Source: Tubiluchus corallicola (taxonomy: Eukaryota > Priapulida > Priapulimorpha > Priapulimorphida > Tubiluchidae). Taken from it: a stretch of DNA of 39,764 nucleotides. The position numbers and the translations under genes are program-made. The stretch spans positions 1 to 39,764 of the forward strand of contig JAQGDQ010001464.1 in NCBI GenBank assembly GCA_030141605.1. Reading direction: 5' to 3'. Below, in pieces: positions 20,652 through 32,398 of this stretch (position 1 is the first letter of the stretch; the number at the start of each line of letters is the position of its first letter). The notes below the pieces were generated by a model that saw only the letters and a program-made list of their open reading frames with translations, was not told the origin of the DNA and ran no database searches.

Positions 20652-20658
20652 ACTATTA

Positions 20659-22934
20659 TAATAGTATTTAGAGTGAAGGGCGGATGCTCAGTGACTGTAA
20701 CTCCATCTCCATTCTGTATCTCTTTTTAAGTATTAATCATTACTAACACTTTTTATTCGTTTGCAGAGACAAATAAATATAAATAGAATTGATTTACTGA
20801 GAAAATTCTACTGTAAATTAATGAAAAAAACCTGCTATACCAAAGATAACCAATGAAAGCATAGCACCAGCATACATTCATCAGTTTATGACTGGCTCAA
20901 TTCATAACTACAATACAGAGTAAATTATGTGACTTCTAGTGAAATTCGATTCATTTCTAAGTAATTCATTGCAATTCAAATACTGCCAAAAATTAAAAAA
21001 ATGAAAATGGTAAAACATGTTTAGTCGTGCTCTGGCAATGTTCAAATAGAAGCAGACACGGTGAAAAAGACTGCATATTGCCCACATACAAACATCATTT
21101 CTTGATCTTGCACTATTTCATGGATGCTAGCAAAACTTGTCTTCCTCTGATAGTGCGTTTCCTCACTTTCGGGTCCCAGCATCTTCGGAGGAGCACTAAG
21201 TTGCCGTTTCAAAGACATTTTAACACACTAACAGCAAACAACTCAACATAGGAGCTCAGATCAACATAGAATTTAACAAGTATGAAGCTCAGAACACTGT
21301 TAAACACATTCCTGCAAAGGCATTTATTCACTACAAAAACAATTCCACAAGGGCAATCTGGTATCATCACAAAAGAAAAAAACCGAGCAATGTTTTTCAA
21401 ACTTTGAACAGGTTACTGTATACCTAATTCTCGTACAAATAAAGTAAAGATAACGACGCTAAACCCAACAGCTAGTGCTCAGTAAAAATTCATTAGCACG
21501 ACTGGTACAGAACATGACATAATGCAGTAAGGCGTGTCATGCTGTTACGGTGTTTGCATACAATGAGAGAGAAAGTATGTGGAGTCCAGGTAAAGAGAAG
21601 GTTAACACTTTCTTATCAATGGATAGTAAGTGGAGAGTTTAAAAAAATGTGACATACATCGTATAATAGGTACGTAAAAGATCTAGTAAACAGCAGCATT
21701 GAAAGCATCAGTAGATGTGTTCAGAATACCAGGAAAACCAAACTGTCACTTAAGAACGTTCAGTATGTTTCAAGACTCATCAAATATTAAGAGATTTTAT
21801 AACAAGATTAGAATAGAAAAACTCTAAAGACTGTAAGGACTGTGCTTAATGCTTTAATAAGCAAGTTTAGCAATTGTTCTGCTAGGAAGACTGTAAGAAC
21901 TGTGCTTAATGCTTTAATAAGCAAGTTTAGCAATTGTTCTGCTAGGGTTAAATTCTTCCTCTTCAAAAGTTGCACCTTTTAATGTTGTTCACTATAGGTT
22001 AATTTTGACAAACATATTCTAGAGAAACTGAGGGTGTCATACTACAATGGCATAAAAAAACTTTTTAAACTTAAATATGATTGCAGAGCGTCTGAAAAAT
22101 GTGTAAATTTATCTCTTCCACATCTATACTCTGCTTACCAAAATTGTGCAATCTAGCATTGCTCTGATGACAAATGAGTCTGATGTACGGTATACCTCAA
22201 TATTTCTTGTTTGTGGGCATCCTTCCCATTTGGTGTGTGGCTTTTAATATTTTTTGTTGTTGAATTTATTTACTAGAGTTAGTACTTTGAGTGTTTGTGT
22301 TAGTCGTAATTTATCGTTTTTTGGTATGTTATATGTGTTATACGGTAATTTTAAAGCTGAAATAAAAGGTTAATTGAATTGAATTGTGCTGCAAAGTTTA
22401 AGCTGTTTATAGTGAAACATCTGAACGAGTGACATTGTAAAGAAATGAGAAAACAAATTACAGTAAGGAAAATACTGAGTTTTAAGATCGGAATTAAATT
22501 GGATAAATATTTGTTTACCAGCATTTTTGTCATAATATCTAAATTCATCCACTAACTTTAGATTTTCAGAGAACTAATTTTCTTAACCTTTCTTGACAAG
22601 AATGAACAGTATTGGAAATATAGCAAAACTGCATAAATTCTAGCGAAGGAACTAAGATAACCCTTTCACCAAGATAACCCAACAATCGTCACATTTAGAT
22701 GCAACTTTTACATTATATATATGTTCAACGAAATTTACAGGCTAAACTCTTGTAAAACCAATTTTATTGTTCAGAAGGGAAAACCTAGAAAATGTTTTAC
22801 AGAGTTATGCTTAGAAATTCATTCACACATCACTTATTCTTTGCACACATGTCATAATATAATTTCACATATTTAAAATGAAACCAAATTAATTTGTTAA
22901 AGTGAATATATATATATATATATAAGAAGTCTGA
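20659..22934. other. Intron 1 interior, 60-bp duplication only
   Basis: AT-rich unique DNA. A perfect-spaced 60-bp tandem duplication lies at 21827-21946. I see no exon with good splice sites and recognisable coding. Confidence 0.5.
21827..21946. repeat. 60-bp tandem duplication
   Basis: Two head-to-tail copies of AAGACTGTAAGGACTGTGCT...GTTCTGCTAGG, differing at one base (AAGGAC versus AAGAAC), so very recent. No function is suggested. Confidence 0.97.
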
Positions 22935-23164
22935 TATAGGTTTTACACGTCAAATGTAGACACAGGAAAGTTGAAATGTGACTTAGGTAAGTCAAATGTA
23001 GACATAGGACATTTGACTTACCAAAAGCGCTCAAGATTTGTTGAAAACCATTGTTAACACATTTGAACTACCTAAGTCTACATTTAAGTTACCAAGACAC
23101 ATTTGAATTACCTAAATCTACATTTGACTTAACGTCGGTCTACATTTGACGTGTAAAACCTATA
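22935..23164. mobile_element. Hairpin MITE with perfect 27-bp terminal inverted repeats
   Basis: TATAGGTTTTACACGTCAAA (22935 onward, 27 bp in all) is exactly repeated in inverted orientation at 23138-23164. Internally the motif GTCAAATGTAGAC and its complement recur several more times in both orientations, so the whole element can fold into a branched hairpin. It is 230 bp with no coding capacity, and an (AT)n tract lies immediately left. The superfamily cannot be assigned from this copy alone. Confidence 0.85.
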
Positions 23165-24187
23165 AAATCAAACTGGTCAGAAATGAAAGCAAAAGACAAA
23201 CAGAAAGTTAGCAACTTAGCTAAATAAATTTTTATACCCCGATTCTGTCTGTACCCTAGAATCTCTAAAGTTGAGCTGTTATTCATAGTACCTTGTTTTC
23301 ATAGCTCCTATCAGATTTTACGTATTTACACTACTTACAATGGCTTAATGCTTTCCAGAAACATTAATAGGGCTATTATGAACATTTAGGTAATGTTTAG
23401 GAGCAAACACTTTAGAAATCTTGATCCGTGACCGAGTCAGAGCCAAACTGAAACCCAAAAAACTCAAGCCTAAGAACTGGGATGAACAAATATACAATTT
23501 ACATGTGCATTCCTTTTCCATAGTAATTTTAACAGACAGTCTGGTTAAAACAGAACTGCACTAACTGCTTGAATTTAACAATGAGATTTTACTAAATTTA
23601 TGCCCGTAAACGTTAAAACTTTTGCTTTTCTCACATTTAGTTGAAGTTTTAACCGTTAAGCAAAACATTTTGCAGGCAACGTTTGGAAAAAGTTAATTTC
23701 TCAGATGCAAAACTCGATCATGAAATAAGAATGACTGTAGAAAGTTTGTAACTACTTTGTATAACAATGTTCTCTTGAAACTGACCACTTCAGGGTGTAA
23801 AGAAGCTAAACATACAAACAAGCTTAGTACATACAAGCAGAAAATAAACAGGAAACACGAATTCTTTAGGAATTGGTTCTCGTTTTTGACTACTGAACAT
23901 CTCTGAACAAAAGCAAAGCAAAGCTTCAGTTAGTAACCAAGGTAACAACCTCCAGGAAGTAAAACATAAAAGATCAGATCTTTTTTTGAGAACTAATCGA
24001 GCGCAAAGCAGCAAAGAACTCAAAAGTTTCAATAGCACAAAATCTGACAGAGGTATTTCCATCTGGTGTGAGAATTATGTCAATAACAAAACATAAATAG
24101 GAAGTTTGCAGGACTGCATAAAGTTTTTCAGTGTTCACTAATTTACGACATTACAACACAGTTACGGTGTATACATTTGAAAAATAC
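23165..24187. other. Intron 1, no feature seen
   Basis: AT-rich unique DNA. A minus open frame at 23790-24062 has no start or splice context and no recognisable motif, so I leave it out. Confidence 0.5.
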
Positions 24188-24250
24188 CTCTTCGGGTTCC
24201 AGGTTCAGTTCTAATACAGGCTTTCTTTCGTCCATACTTGTACTGCTTTT
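24188..24250 (-). CDS. SLC4A2-like: SLC4 anion exchanger, exon 1 of the coding region
   Basis: 63-nt exon, acceptor TTTATTTTCAG|AAAAGC, donor CCCGAAGAG|GTATTTTTC, phase 0 out. The likely start codon is at 24235-24233, 15 nt after the acceptor, giving MDERKPVLELNLEPEE (residues 1-16), which joins in phase 0 to exon 2. Because a good acceptor precedes it, at least one non-coding leader exon, or a trans-spliced leader, must lie upstream. The short acidic peptide cannot be recognised alone. The call rests on splice sites, ATG context and phase. The frame is open through the acceptor, so an upstream coding exon is not excluded. Confidence 0.6.
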
Positions 24251-27200
24251 CTGAAAATAAATTTTTAAATTTTGAATGCAGTAATACACATGCACAAATA
24301 CATAACCTTTAATAATGAAGCAATGATCTGTCTTATACGATTGTGTACCAATGTGGAAAATACAACACAACCTGCCATGCTAACCGCCCATTGCACTTTT
24401 TTATTGGAAAGCCAAACATCACAGCAATAAAACAGATAATATCTGACTTACTGATAACAAAACACAAATAGTAACCACAAACATGGCTTTCACTTTCTGC
24501 TAATTTATGCCACTTATTTAAAATTTTTCTTTCATTCCTTATTTAAGTAACCATGGCTTATATTTTGAATCACACATTTGAAAACCAAATTTTATATAAA
24601 AAATAAATGTGGTCCTTGATAGAATGCAAATAAAATAATGCGTGCCAATTCATATCTTTTGTCAATATCATAAACTAGCATGCTGCTATTCAAAAACTAA
24701 CTAAAAATCCTGAAATCTTCTGTTTCCATCACACGCTAATCTTTGTCGCTGAAGTTTCAATAACTCATATAAACAGTAGCAATCTTGAAAGAATCCATCA
24801 CAGTACTGACCGTTTGTCCCAATGCAGGACTAATATTTATTTAGGTCATCTGGCCAGAGACGGGTACAAAATCCACATGTCCATACGGTGCACTGACACT
24901 GACCCAGCATATATTTTGCTAAACCTTGAAGCAATTATTATTATTATTATTATACTAAAGACTTATTTGCAGAATTCATTAACAATTACTGATCATTATG
25001 TTTTTGCTTATTTACCTTTGCTATTCATTATTTTCAAAGTTGCACTATGGCTTTTAACTACATATGAACTCTCTCTTTTAGTTTTATTTTACAAATTTTT
25101 GTGTAGATGTAAGTTGCAAAAAACGGCGCCAATTCCACTGCTTTTTAAAAAAAGCATCACGTAATAGTACATCGCCATTGTAGATCAATTGTCCAAAATT
25201 GCCTTTGAAATACGGAAAAATAGAAAAAACGTCTTCCATTTTTAACAGCTTCAAAACAAAACAGCAAGCTGGCATCTAGAACTCAGCGGCAAGGACTTTT
25301 TATTATATGGTACACCGCAAGGCAGTACAATGAGAAGTCTAGCAAGCGCAAACGCATGAAGTCGCGCCTGTAACTGTCACTTTCCCAGACTCTAAAAACG
25401 ACCCATTGAACTAACATACTTGCGATTTACTCTTCAAATTGGAAAATGAAGGCCTAAATTTAAGTGACAATAGTGATTCGAAGCAGATTCGTCGTTTCCT
25501 AAATTTGTTTACTGGAGAATTTCCTAGTTTGTAAATTCTTGGAAGACGCAGCCAGAAATCTTTAAATTAAATAGCTCATCAACGATACAAAATTACGCAA
25601 TATGCTGCAAACTCTGGTGACCACAGATAAGTCGTACTTCAAAGTCAATCGAGTAAATTAAATGACTACTTTTATAGTAATATTACAGAGCATCATTTGA
25701 AGATTAAAAGTCCTTTGACGTTAGTATACTGAGAGGCATTGTTATTTTTATTATCATTATTCTGCAATTACTAGTAGCATAACGTAACTTTTACATGAAA
25801 CTTTTAATAACTATATTCTCGAAGTGCAGGACACCCCATAAAATAATTAACAAAAATGCATGAAGCAAAACTTCCCTTGACTTTTGTACCATGTTGACCA
25901 CTTACATACTCATCTCTCTCTCTCTCTCTCGACATCACAATCTGGCCATTCTTTTTTTGCTCTGAGTAGTTATAATTATTATTGTTTATAAAACATTGTC
26001 ATTAACAAATGCTAGAATTGTTTACATTATGCATGCAGCAAACAAATTTTTTTCGTATTACAGTAACACCTTGGCATCAAAGAATCAAACGTGCCTCAGG
26101 TGAAAGATGTCAGCAACTTAAATTGACACCTGTATCTGCATTCCAGTGGTCAAAACACATTTGGTGCAGCTTCATGAAAAATCATGTGATCCTCTGTAAA
26201 CAGGAAGTTTATTAAACTTGGCTCACCTAATAGGTTATACTAATTGTCCCTGTGCAAGAGGTATTTCTGAAACAAATGTAGGTACAAAAGTGGCACTAAA
26301 ACTGACGTGGCATAAGAAAAAATGGCACACTTGATAAAATATGTGTTTATTTTGTTGTGCTGTGCTAAAACGATAATTACTAATATTTCTTCTACAACGT
26401 TGCATTATAAATCTGAAAATGGCCCATCTTTGGATCCGAGATCAGCTTTTTATGTACAACATTATATGTTCAATATGTTCAAATTTAAATTGTTATATTG
26501 TCCATTAACACTCCTCTTGCAAATTTTTTGTTAGTTCTGAATCGTGCATCTAGACATCTAGATAATAAGGCTTTGATTTCTTCCGTTTGAGCTTAACTAC
26601 CGTAGAGTATCCTAATGCCCACTTATTTAGTGCTTACACATCCTCTTTTCAAACAAATTATTCTAGCTTTATAAAGTTATATTAGCTAGAATTCTGTCCA
26701 ATTCATTGAACTGACACACTGCTAAAATATCTAATGTATATAAAGATGTATTAGTATTTATTACTTTAGCACTCCATTTCATTGGTCCAATCCAGCATAC
26801 ACAACTCCTAACCGATAATAATTATTCTTTACTCCTACTAAATATTCTAAAAATTGTATAACTATATGTGTGGTTAGAACTGACCGTGTAGCAAGAGCTG
26901 CATTGTGCACCACAGATAGTACAGACTGCGTGTGTACTGTGCAGCACGTTGGCAATTTGCAACGTGGATCTGAAATTCGTGACATTTTCACAAAAACTTA
27001 TTAATTACTACTACGTGGTTTCACAATTTGAAATACGAAATAAATCGCAAAAATAAAAGCTGGTACTATTCATAACAATGGATTTTTTATTTACAAATTG
27101 TTCAGGGGACTTTGGTTTTACCATGCTGTAGTCGTTACAGTTTTACTTATACTGTTAAAAGTGTTATAGTATTATTAACTATTAATAATAATATATCATT

Positions 27201-29061
27201 AATATATATATTATTAATAATAGTATTATTCTTGTAATTATTTCACTTGTTGTCTAGCAGTCTAAGTGCAAGAACTAATGTGTGTTAACATGTTTTTTTG
27301 CAATCAGTAACTTCAGCCAGCTAATATTAATTAAGTCTTAATATTAATTAAAAGTACAACAAATAGATATTGCTGGAACTTAATTACAACTTACAAAGAA
27401 CAGTCGAATTTCAGTAATACGATTTTCAATGGGCCACATTATTCTTTCGTATTACATCGTTTGTACTATCCTATTACTTGCATTTTTACTAAAGTCATGT
27501 GCTTATTAAAGTCTTATTAAAGTTATGTAATATGCCAGTAATTAACTGGCGTCGGTAGTTTCTAACTGGTCTTTTGATCAGTGAACATAATTATTTAACC
27601 CTCCGTCACCAGAGCTGTTTCGGCGTAGCTAACTAAGCTGTCAGCATTGTTTAGTTCTCAGATAAACTGGCCAAGTTGTAGAGTTGACAGCTGGTTGGTA
27701 GCTACTACATAAACTGCACATAACTCCTGGAGACAACTCTATAACTGAAGTACATTAATGGCTAGTGCTAAGCAAGAGAGGAATTTATCAGTGTTAAGAA
27801 TAATAGTGAACATTGCACGAGTTTATTACTAGAGAAAGAGAGAAAAAGAATGCACGAAAGAAAGGAGGAAAAAGAGAGATGGGGGAGGGAAAATAAAGAT
27901 GTGTTGTAATTACAGTTAACTCCGCTTCACTGACCTGCTTTATTTCAAGTTTTTAGTTTGTTTAACTAATTCAATTATAAAGCTCGGTTTGTTGGTGCTG
28001 TCAAAGCTGGTAACCATGGCAACAGGTGAAGAGTGGGTAGGCAGGATCAGACTGGAAATCGTATTACATGCATTTGTTTATGTTTGGGCTTTACAGTGAC
28101 AAACAAAGTCATCATTTTTGCTTAGCATAACAGTTTATTGTTTGTATACCATCTTCACGTCACATGCCCCTTAGTCATTTACTTCATATCTGACACTGTG
28201 ACGCTATTACCCAAAATATTACATTTTATCTGAAACAAGATATATAAATTCCTTTAATAAGCTAACTCATTTCTATCAAAAGATCGATTACGTGAAATTA
28301 TTGAGAGACTTACAGTAAATAAAATAAATAACTAAATAAAATTTACATAAATCGTTGGCATTAAATCGTGAGTTCACAGAAACACGTCATCACATGAACA
28401 CATTGAAACTTAAATGACTAGGATGCAAATATTGAAGCCAGATGTCGCCACTTGTAACTGTATGGCTATATTAAATTTAACAAACAAAAATCCTTGACAG
28501 TTTATGTTAAAGTTATACTGGCGGGACTTTGGGAAAACATCAAGACTGGGTTTCTTAGTAATTACTTAGGGTTTATTATAATCTTGGCAGGTATGTATTA
28601 TAATCATCATACTACTGTTATAAGCCGAATCATAGTACTGGGATTCAACTATGCAAGTTGAACACATTTAAAGTTTTACTACATTTTATACATTACATTT
28701 ATACTGAAACCACTAATAATCCTAACTGTGTGTGATTGTGTTTCATGGCGCTCGATCTGTCTCATTTTGTTGATGATATAAAATGATAAAATCCATCAGT
28801 ATTTCAGTGTAGTGAATCTGTAGACTTCAATCTGATAATTGGAAGTTGAACAATAATGTGATAACTCGTCTTTCAAATGTGGTAAAAACAGTTACTACTT
28901 ACTTATAAATATTTTATAATTTTGTCTTTGTTCCATTACTGAGTAAATTATTTAATGACTATCTTACAATTAATATTATAGACAATTAGATACCAGGCAT
29001 ATTAATAAAAGTCTTGCAAAAAACATTATGTTAATAAATGATCCCAGTAAATCATTATTAA
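24251..29061. other. Region between the two divergent genes
   Basis: About 4.8 kb of AT-rich DNA without a recognisable gene. It must contain the leader exon(s) and promoter of the anion exchanger and perhaps of COG7, but I cannot place them. It contains an (ATT)n microsatellite (about 24936-24955), a short (CT)n (about 25914-25930), an AT-only palindromic stretch (27174-27227) and a polypurine run (27831-27897). Open frames such as 24814-25164 and 26322-26534 show no family motifs. Confidence 0.5.
27831..27897 (+). repeat. Polypurine tract
   Basis: About 65 bases that are nearly all A or G (AGAGAAAGAGAGAAAAAGAA, then GAAAGAAAGGAGGAAAAAGA, GGGGGAGGGAAAA), broken by a few pyrimidines. Such strand-asymmetric tracts can form triplex DNA and often occur near promoters. 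It lies between the two divergent genes. Confidence 0.75.
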
Positions 29062-29710
29062 AGGGCAAGAAAAGGGGCACCTGGAGTAGGTTTCAGAAAA
29101 ATCGCCTTAAAAAAATTATACTGCTTTACAGCAATTTTATGCATGTATGGTATTCGCGTTGAAAGGCGTCTCTTTTCATTTTCATTTTAAATCTCCTGTA
29201 ATACTGTTCTGATGGCGCCATTACATGACGTCACTACGCCACGTAAATCAGGGGAAGAAAAGAAAATGTTAAATTATGACCAAAATTATATTACTTAGCA
29301 TTGCACTTACCTGCTGGCTGGAAAGACTTGTGTAACTAAACTAATAATTTAAAATGTTTGTGGCAATTGGTATAATGTCGCTGACTCACCCTCCACTCAC
29401 TAGCAAAAAACGTATTTTTAATCTTATTGACAAGATACAGTAATTTAAAATTTTACTTAATTAGCAACATGTATGCTACGAATGTTCTGATTATTTTTTC
29501 AAACTTTATTTAATGTTATCAAAACTTGTTTCAAATGACATACTATTAAAATGGCTGTACCTAACGGTCATCGCAGGAGTTTAAATTTACACTTTTTATA
29601 CAGCGTTACGGCCGATGCAAGCCATGCAAACGAAAAGATAATAAGTAAGGGGTATAAAATTTCGAGACAATTTTTTTAAGCTTTATGTAAGTGAAGCGTT
29701 TTCTTGTGTT
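29062..29710. mobile_element. MITE-like element, copy B (inverted partner at 14096)
   Basis: Runs from AAAGGGCAAGAAAAGGGGCA to about CTTATGTAAGTGAAGCGTTT and is the inverted counterpart of copy A, with small indels. It ends about 150 bp upstream of the COG7 start-codon exon. It contains CATTACATGACGTCACTACG, a CRE-like TGACGTCA palindrome, and GATGGCGCCAT, so it could bring binding sites near the COG7 promoter. That is inference only. Confidence 0.75.
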
Positions 29711-29856
29711 TCAATAAAAAGCTCAGAAATTAACAGGCTGAGGAAATTTTGTAGTTATTTGTCAACACCAAGTCTCACACATTTTTATTAATAGTCAGAT
29801 CTCCTAAAGGAAAATCGTTAAGCTATTATGTAAACTGAAAGTGGAATTCATTTCAG

Positions 29857-30008
29857 GCTTTCCCATCATGGATTTTTCAAAATTTGGGGAAGACAGTTTT
29901 GATGTAAAGGAATGGGTCAATGCTGCTTTCAGAACTCCAGAAGCTCAGAGTAACAAGGATGCTCATGCTGCTTCTCTTGTTATGAAACTTCAGATGTTAA
30001 TTCAAGAG
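29857..30008 (+). CDS. COG7: COG7 exon with start codon (CDS from 29868)
   Basis: A good acceptor (GAATTCATTTCAG at 29844-29856) is followed after 11 nt by ATG at 29868. The exon encodes residues 1-47, [20 protein letters not shown], and ends [15 protein letters not shown] in phase 0. Human COG7 starts with the same MDFSKF...DFDVKEW(I/V)NAAFR order, which fixes this start. The acceptor implies an upstream non-coding leader exon or a trans-spliced leader; neither is visible. A longer in-frame reading across the acceptor (ATG at 29841) would cross the splice site and is not favoured. Confidence 0.95.
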
Positions 30009-30204
30009 GTAGGGCCACATCTTTGTTTTTCTTGTTTCTTTGATGGTTTGTTGTTAATATTACTTGTTTGCAGCATCGCAGGGTTTTGCTAATAGCATTT
30101 CTGCCATATTGTAGTCTCTCGTTACATCACTAGTCCGAAAACTATCTTCTTAACAGATTTAATTTTTACCTGTTGTGTACTAATAATTCAGAACTGTCTT
30201 TCAG

Positions 30205-32334
30205 GTTAATAATTCGCTGGAAGAAATAAGTATCCAGGCAGTACAAAATCTACCAAGAGTACTGCGTGACATCGACTCCGTACGACAGGAAGCCGCTATG
30301 TTGCAGGAGCAAATGCGAATGGTCAGGCAAGATATCGAAAAAGTAGAGCAAGACACTTCTCAATCGATGCACATGCTTCTTAAAATTGACTCGGTGAAAA
30401 ACAAAATGCATGAAGCCAGTAAAGCATTGCAGGAAGCTGATAACTGGACAACTCAGTCTGCCGACGTTGAAACAGTTTTCGAAGTTGGTGATGTTAATGC
30501 TATTGTTACCAAACTTGTGGCCATGCAACAAAGTCTGACATTACTTGTCGATGTACCAGATTACGAGGATCGTGTCAAGCATTTACAGTCTTTGAAAATG
30601 CGTCTTGAAGCCATGCTTAGTCCACAGCTTGTTGCTGCATTCAGTTCCCAGTCATTAGATGATGCTCTGGTATATGTACGTATATTTAAAGATATCCAAT
30701 GTCTCGCACAACTACAGAAGTATTATCACAAATGCACAAAAAATTTGTTGAATGACCAATGGAAGAATGTTAGATCTGCTGATCCGGATGAGAACATTCT
30801 AGATTGGATGACTTCTTTCTACGATATTCTTATTTCTAATTGGCACATACAGATGAAATGGTGCAGCCATGTTTTTGCATCTCCTGTAGAGGTCGTTCTT
30901 GACTTACTTGAAGATACGTTAGCTTCTCTTGATCCGTCCTTTGCTCAGTGCATTGCAGAAGAACTGCAAGAAATTTCAAATCCCTTGAAAAGAATCACGG
31001 AACTAAAGGAAGTTACAGACAGATTTGTAAAAAGTATGGAAGGTCTAATTGCAAGCGTGAACGAGAAGTCTCTCACTTTGGAATGTGTTAGGAAAATGCT
31101 AAGAACAATATATTCTCCCTATGTTCAGTACATTCGAAGCTATGGTACCTATGAAGAGAGAGTATTACTAAAAGAACTGGACAGTATCAAAGTCGATGGA
31201 GATGAAGTCATGGACTGTGTGCGTTTGATGAGTGACTCGGTGCAAAAATGCTTTGCATTGGCCCAAGAAGCTGGAGATCGTTGTATTATATTCACAAATG
31301 GCTGCTGCTATCCAGTGTTATTACATGTTTTAGAGAAATATTTTACTTATTACCTTAGACTGTTTAGGAATTCACTTAAACATGTCAAATCTATTCGGAA
31401 TGCTGCCATCAATGAAGATGACGACGGCGACTGGTCAACTTTTCAACAAATCTTACGGATAATCCAAGTTTGTGGTGAAATTTTGGTGCAGTTCAATTAT
31501 CTACAGAAATTTCTTTTAGAAAAGTTTGCTGCGGCTTCAAACAATTTGTCACTAGCCTCTTCTGATGCTATATCAATAGTGGAAATAACTGACTTAAATA
31601 AAGCAGGTAATCCATTTCATCAACTGGATCTGTTTCTCTTAGATGAACAAGCGGAGAAACAAGCATTGTGTGAACTCCTGATACAATTTAAGAAGAATCC
31701 CGAGGCAGTTCAAATATTAGGAGATGTTGAACAAAGCTTAAAGTTATTATCTGAAGATGTACATAGATTTGCATTTAATGTTGTGTTTTCTCATATTGAA
31801 CGCCATCTACGGGATTTACATCTGTTAGAAATTTGGCAAGAGGACACACCAGGCGATGCTCTTACAGCGGATCTTCCCTCTTTTGGTTTGACACCGCAGG
31901 AGTATATCACTAAGATAGGTCAGTACTTACTAACTTTGCCTCAGCACATTGAACCATTTGTAGGTGAAGATAATCCGTCATTAGCAAGTGCTTTAAAAAG
32001 TGTTAAGTTACCGTACACTGATGAAAAATCTCGCACAGTTGGTCATATTGCAGATCTATGGCTTGAAGCATTTGCACGTGGCACTCAGCACCAGTACTTG
32101 GAAGCCATCTTGAAAATACCAGAATTAACAACACACGCTACAAAACAGTTGATTACTGATATAGAATATTTAACTAATGTGCTTGATGATTTAGGACTTC
32201 AGCCAATGGATCAGTTTAATTATTTGTATACCCTTGTTAAAGCTTCCCCGGAGGAATTTCCTGCTGTGGCAGAAAGTATACCCCAACGTATAGTTTCTGC
32301 AGTCACTAACATGAGAGCAATTAGTAATTATTAA
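30205..32334 (+). CDS. COG7: COG7, main exon: conserved oligomeric Golgi complex subunit 7
   Basis: Exon 2 begins after CTGTCTTTCAG at 30205, phase 0 (VNNSLEEISIQAVQNLPRVL), and runs 709 codons to TAA at 32332-32334. With exon 1 the protein is 756 residues, against 770 in human. Signature stretches are QEQMRMVRQDIEKVEQDTSQ (coiled-coil region, residues about 80-100), DLPSFGLTPQEYITKIGQYL and IPELTTHATKQLITDIEYLT near the C-terminus, and a final ISNY, matching COG7 throughout. COG7 is a lobe B subunit (with COG5, 6 and 8) of the tethering complex that captures retrograde intra-Golgi vesicles, and it is needed for normal glycosylation. It has no signal peptide or membrane span, as expected for a peripheral Golgi protein. 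Apart from the first 47 codons the coding region has no introns. No frameshift or stop is seen, so the gene looks intact. Confidence 0.97.
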   Translation, partial: VNNSLEEISIQAVQNLPRVLRDIDSVRQEAAMLQEQMRMVRQDIEKVEQDTSQSMHMLLKIDSVKNKMHEASKALQEADNWTTQSADVETVFEVGDVNAIVTKLVAMQQSLTLLVDVPDYEDRVKHLQSLKMRLEAMLSPQLVAAFSSQSLDDALVYVRIFKDIQCLAQLQKYYHKCTKNLLNDQWKNVRSADPDENILDWMTSFYDILISNWHIQMKWCSHVFASPVEVVLDLLEDTLASLDPSFAQCIAEELQEISNPLKRITELKEVTDRFVKSMEGLIASVNEKSLTLECVRKMLRTIYSPYVQYIRSYGTYEERVLLKELDSIKVDGDEVMDCVRLMSDSVQKCFALAQEAGDRCIIFTNGCCYPVLLHVLEKYFTYYLRLFRNSLKHVKSIRNAAINEDDDGDWSTFQQILRIIQVCGEILVQFNYLQKFLLEKFAAASNNLSLASSDAISIVEITDLNKAGNPFHQLDLFLLDEQAEKQALCELLIQFKKNPEAVQILGDVEQSLKLLSEDVHRFAFNVVFSHIERHLRDLHLLEIWQEDTPGDALTADLPSFGLTPQEYITKIGQYLLTLPQHIEPFVGEDNPSLASALKSVKLPYTDEKSRTVGHIADLWLEAFARGTQHQYLEAILKIPELTTHATKQLITDIEYLTNVLDDLGLQPMDQFNYLYTLVKASPEEFPAVAESIPQRIVSAVTNMRAISNY

Positions 32335-32398
32335 CTAACTAATAATACAACTGCATTCCCTTTATGGAAGTTTGCTATACACACTTGCTGAATGCACA

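Noticed and set aside
23790-24062. 90-residue hydrophobic minus-strand frame
   Set aside because: No splice context in the anion-exchanger intron, no family motif, and a composition expected from AT-rich DNA.
30250-30531. 93-residue minus-strand frame
   Set aside because: Antisense shadow of the COG7 main exon.
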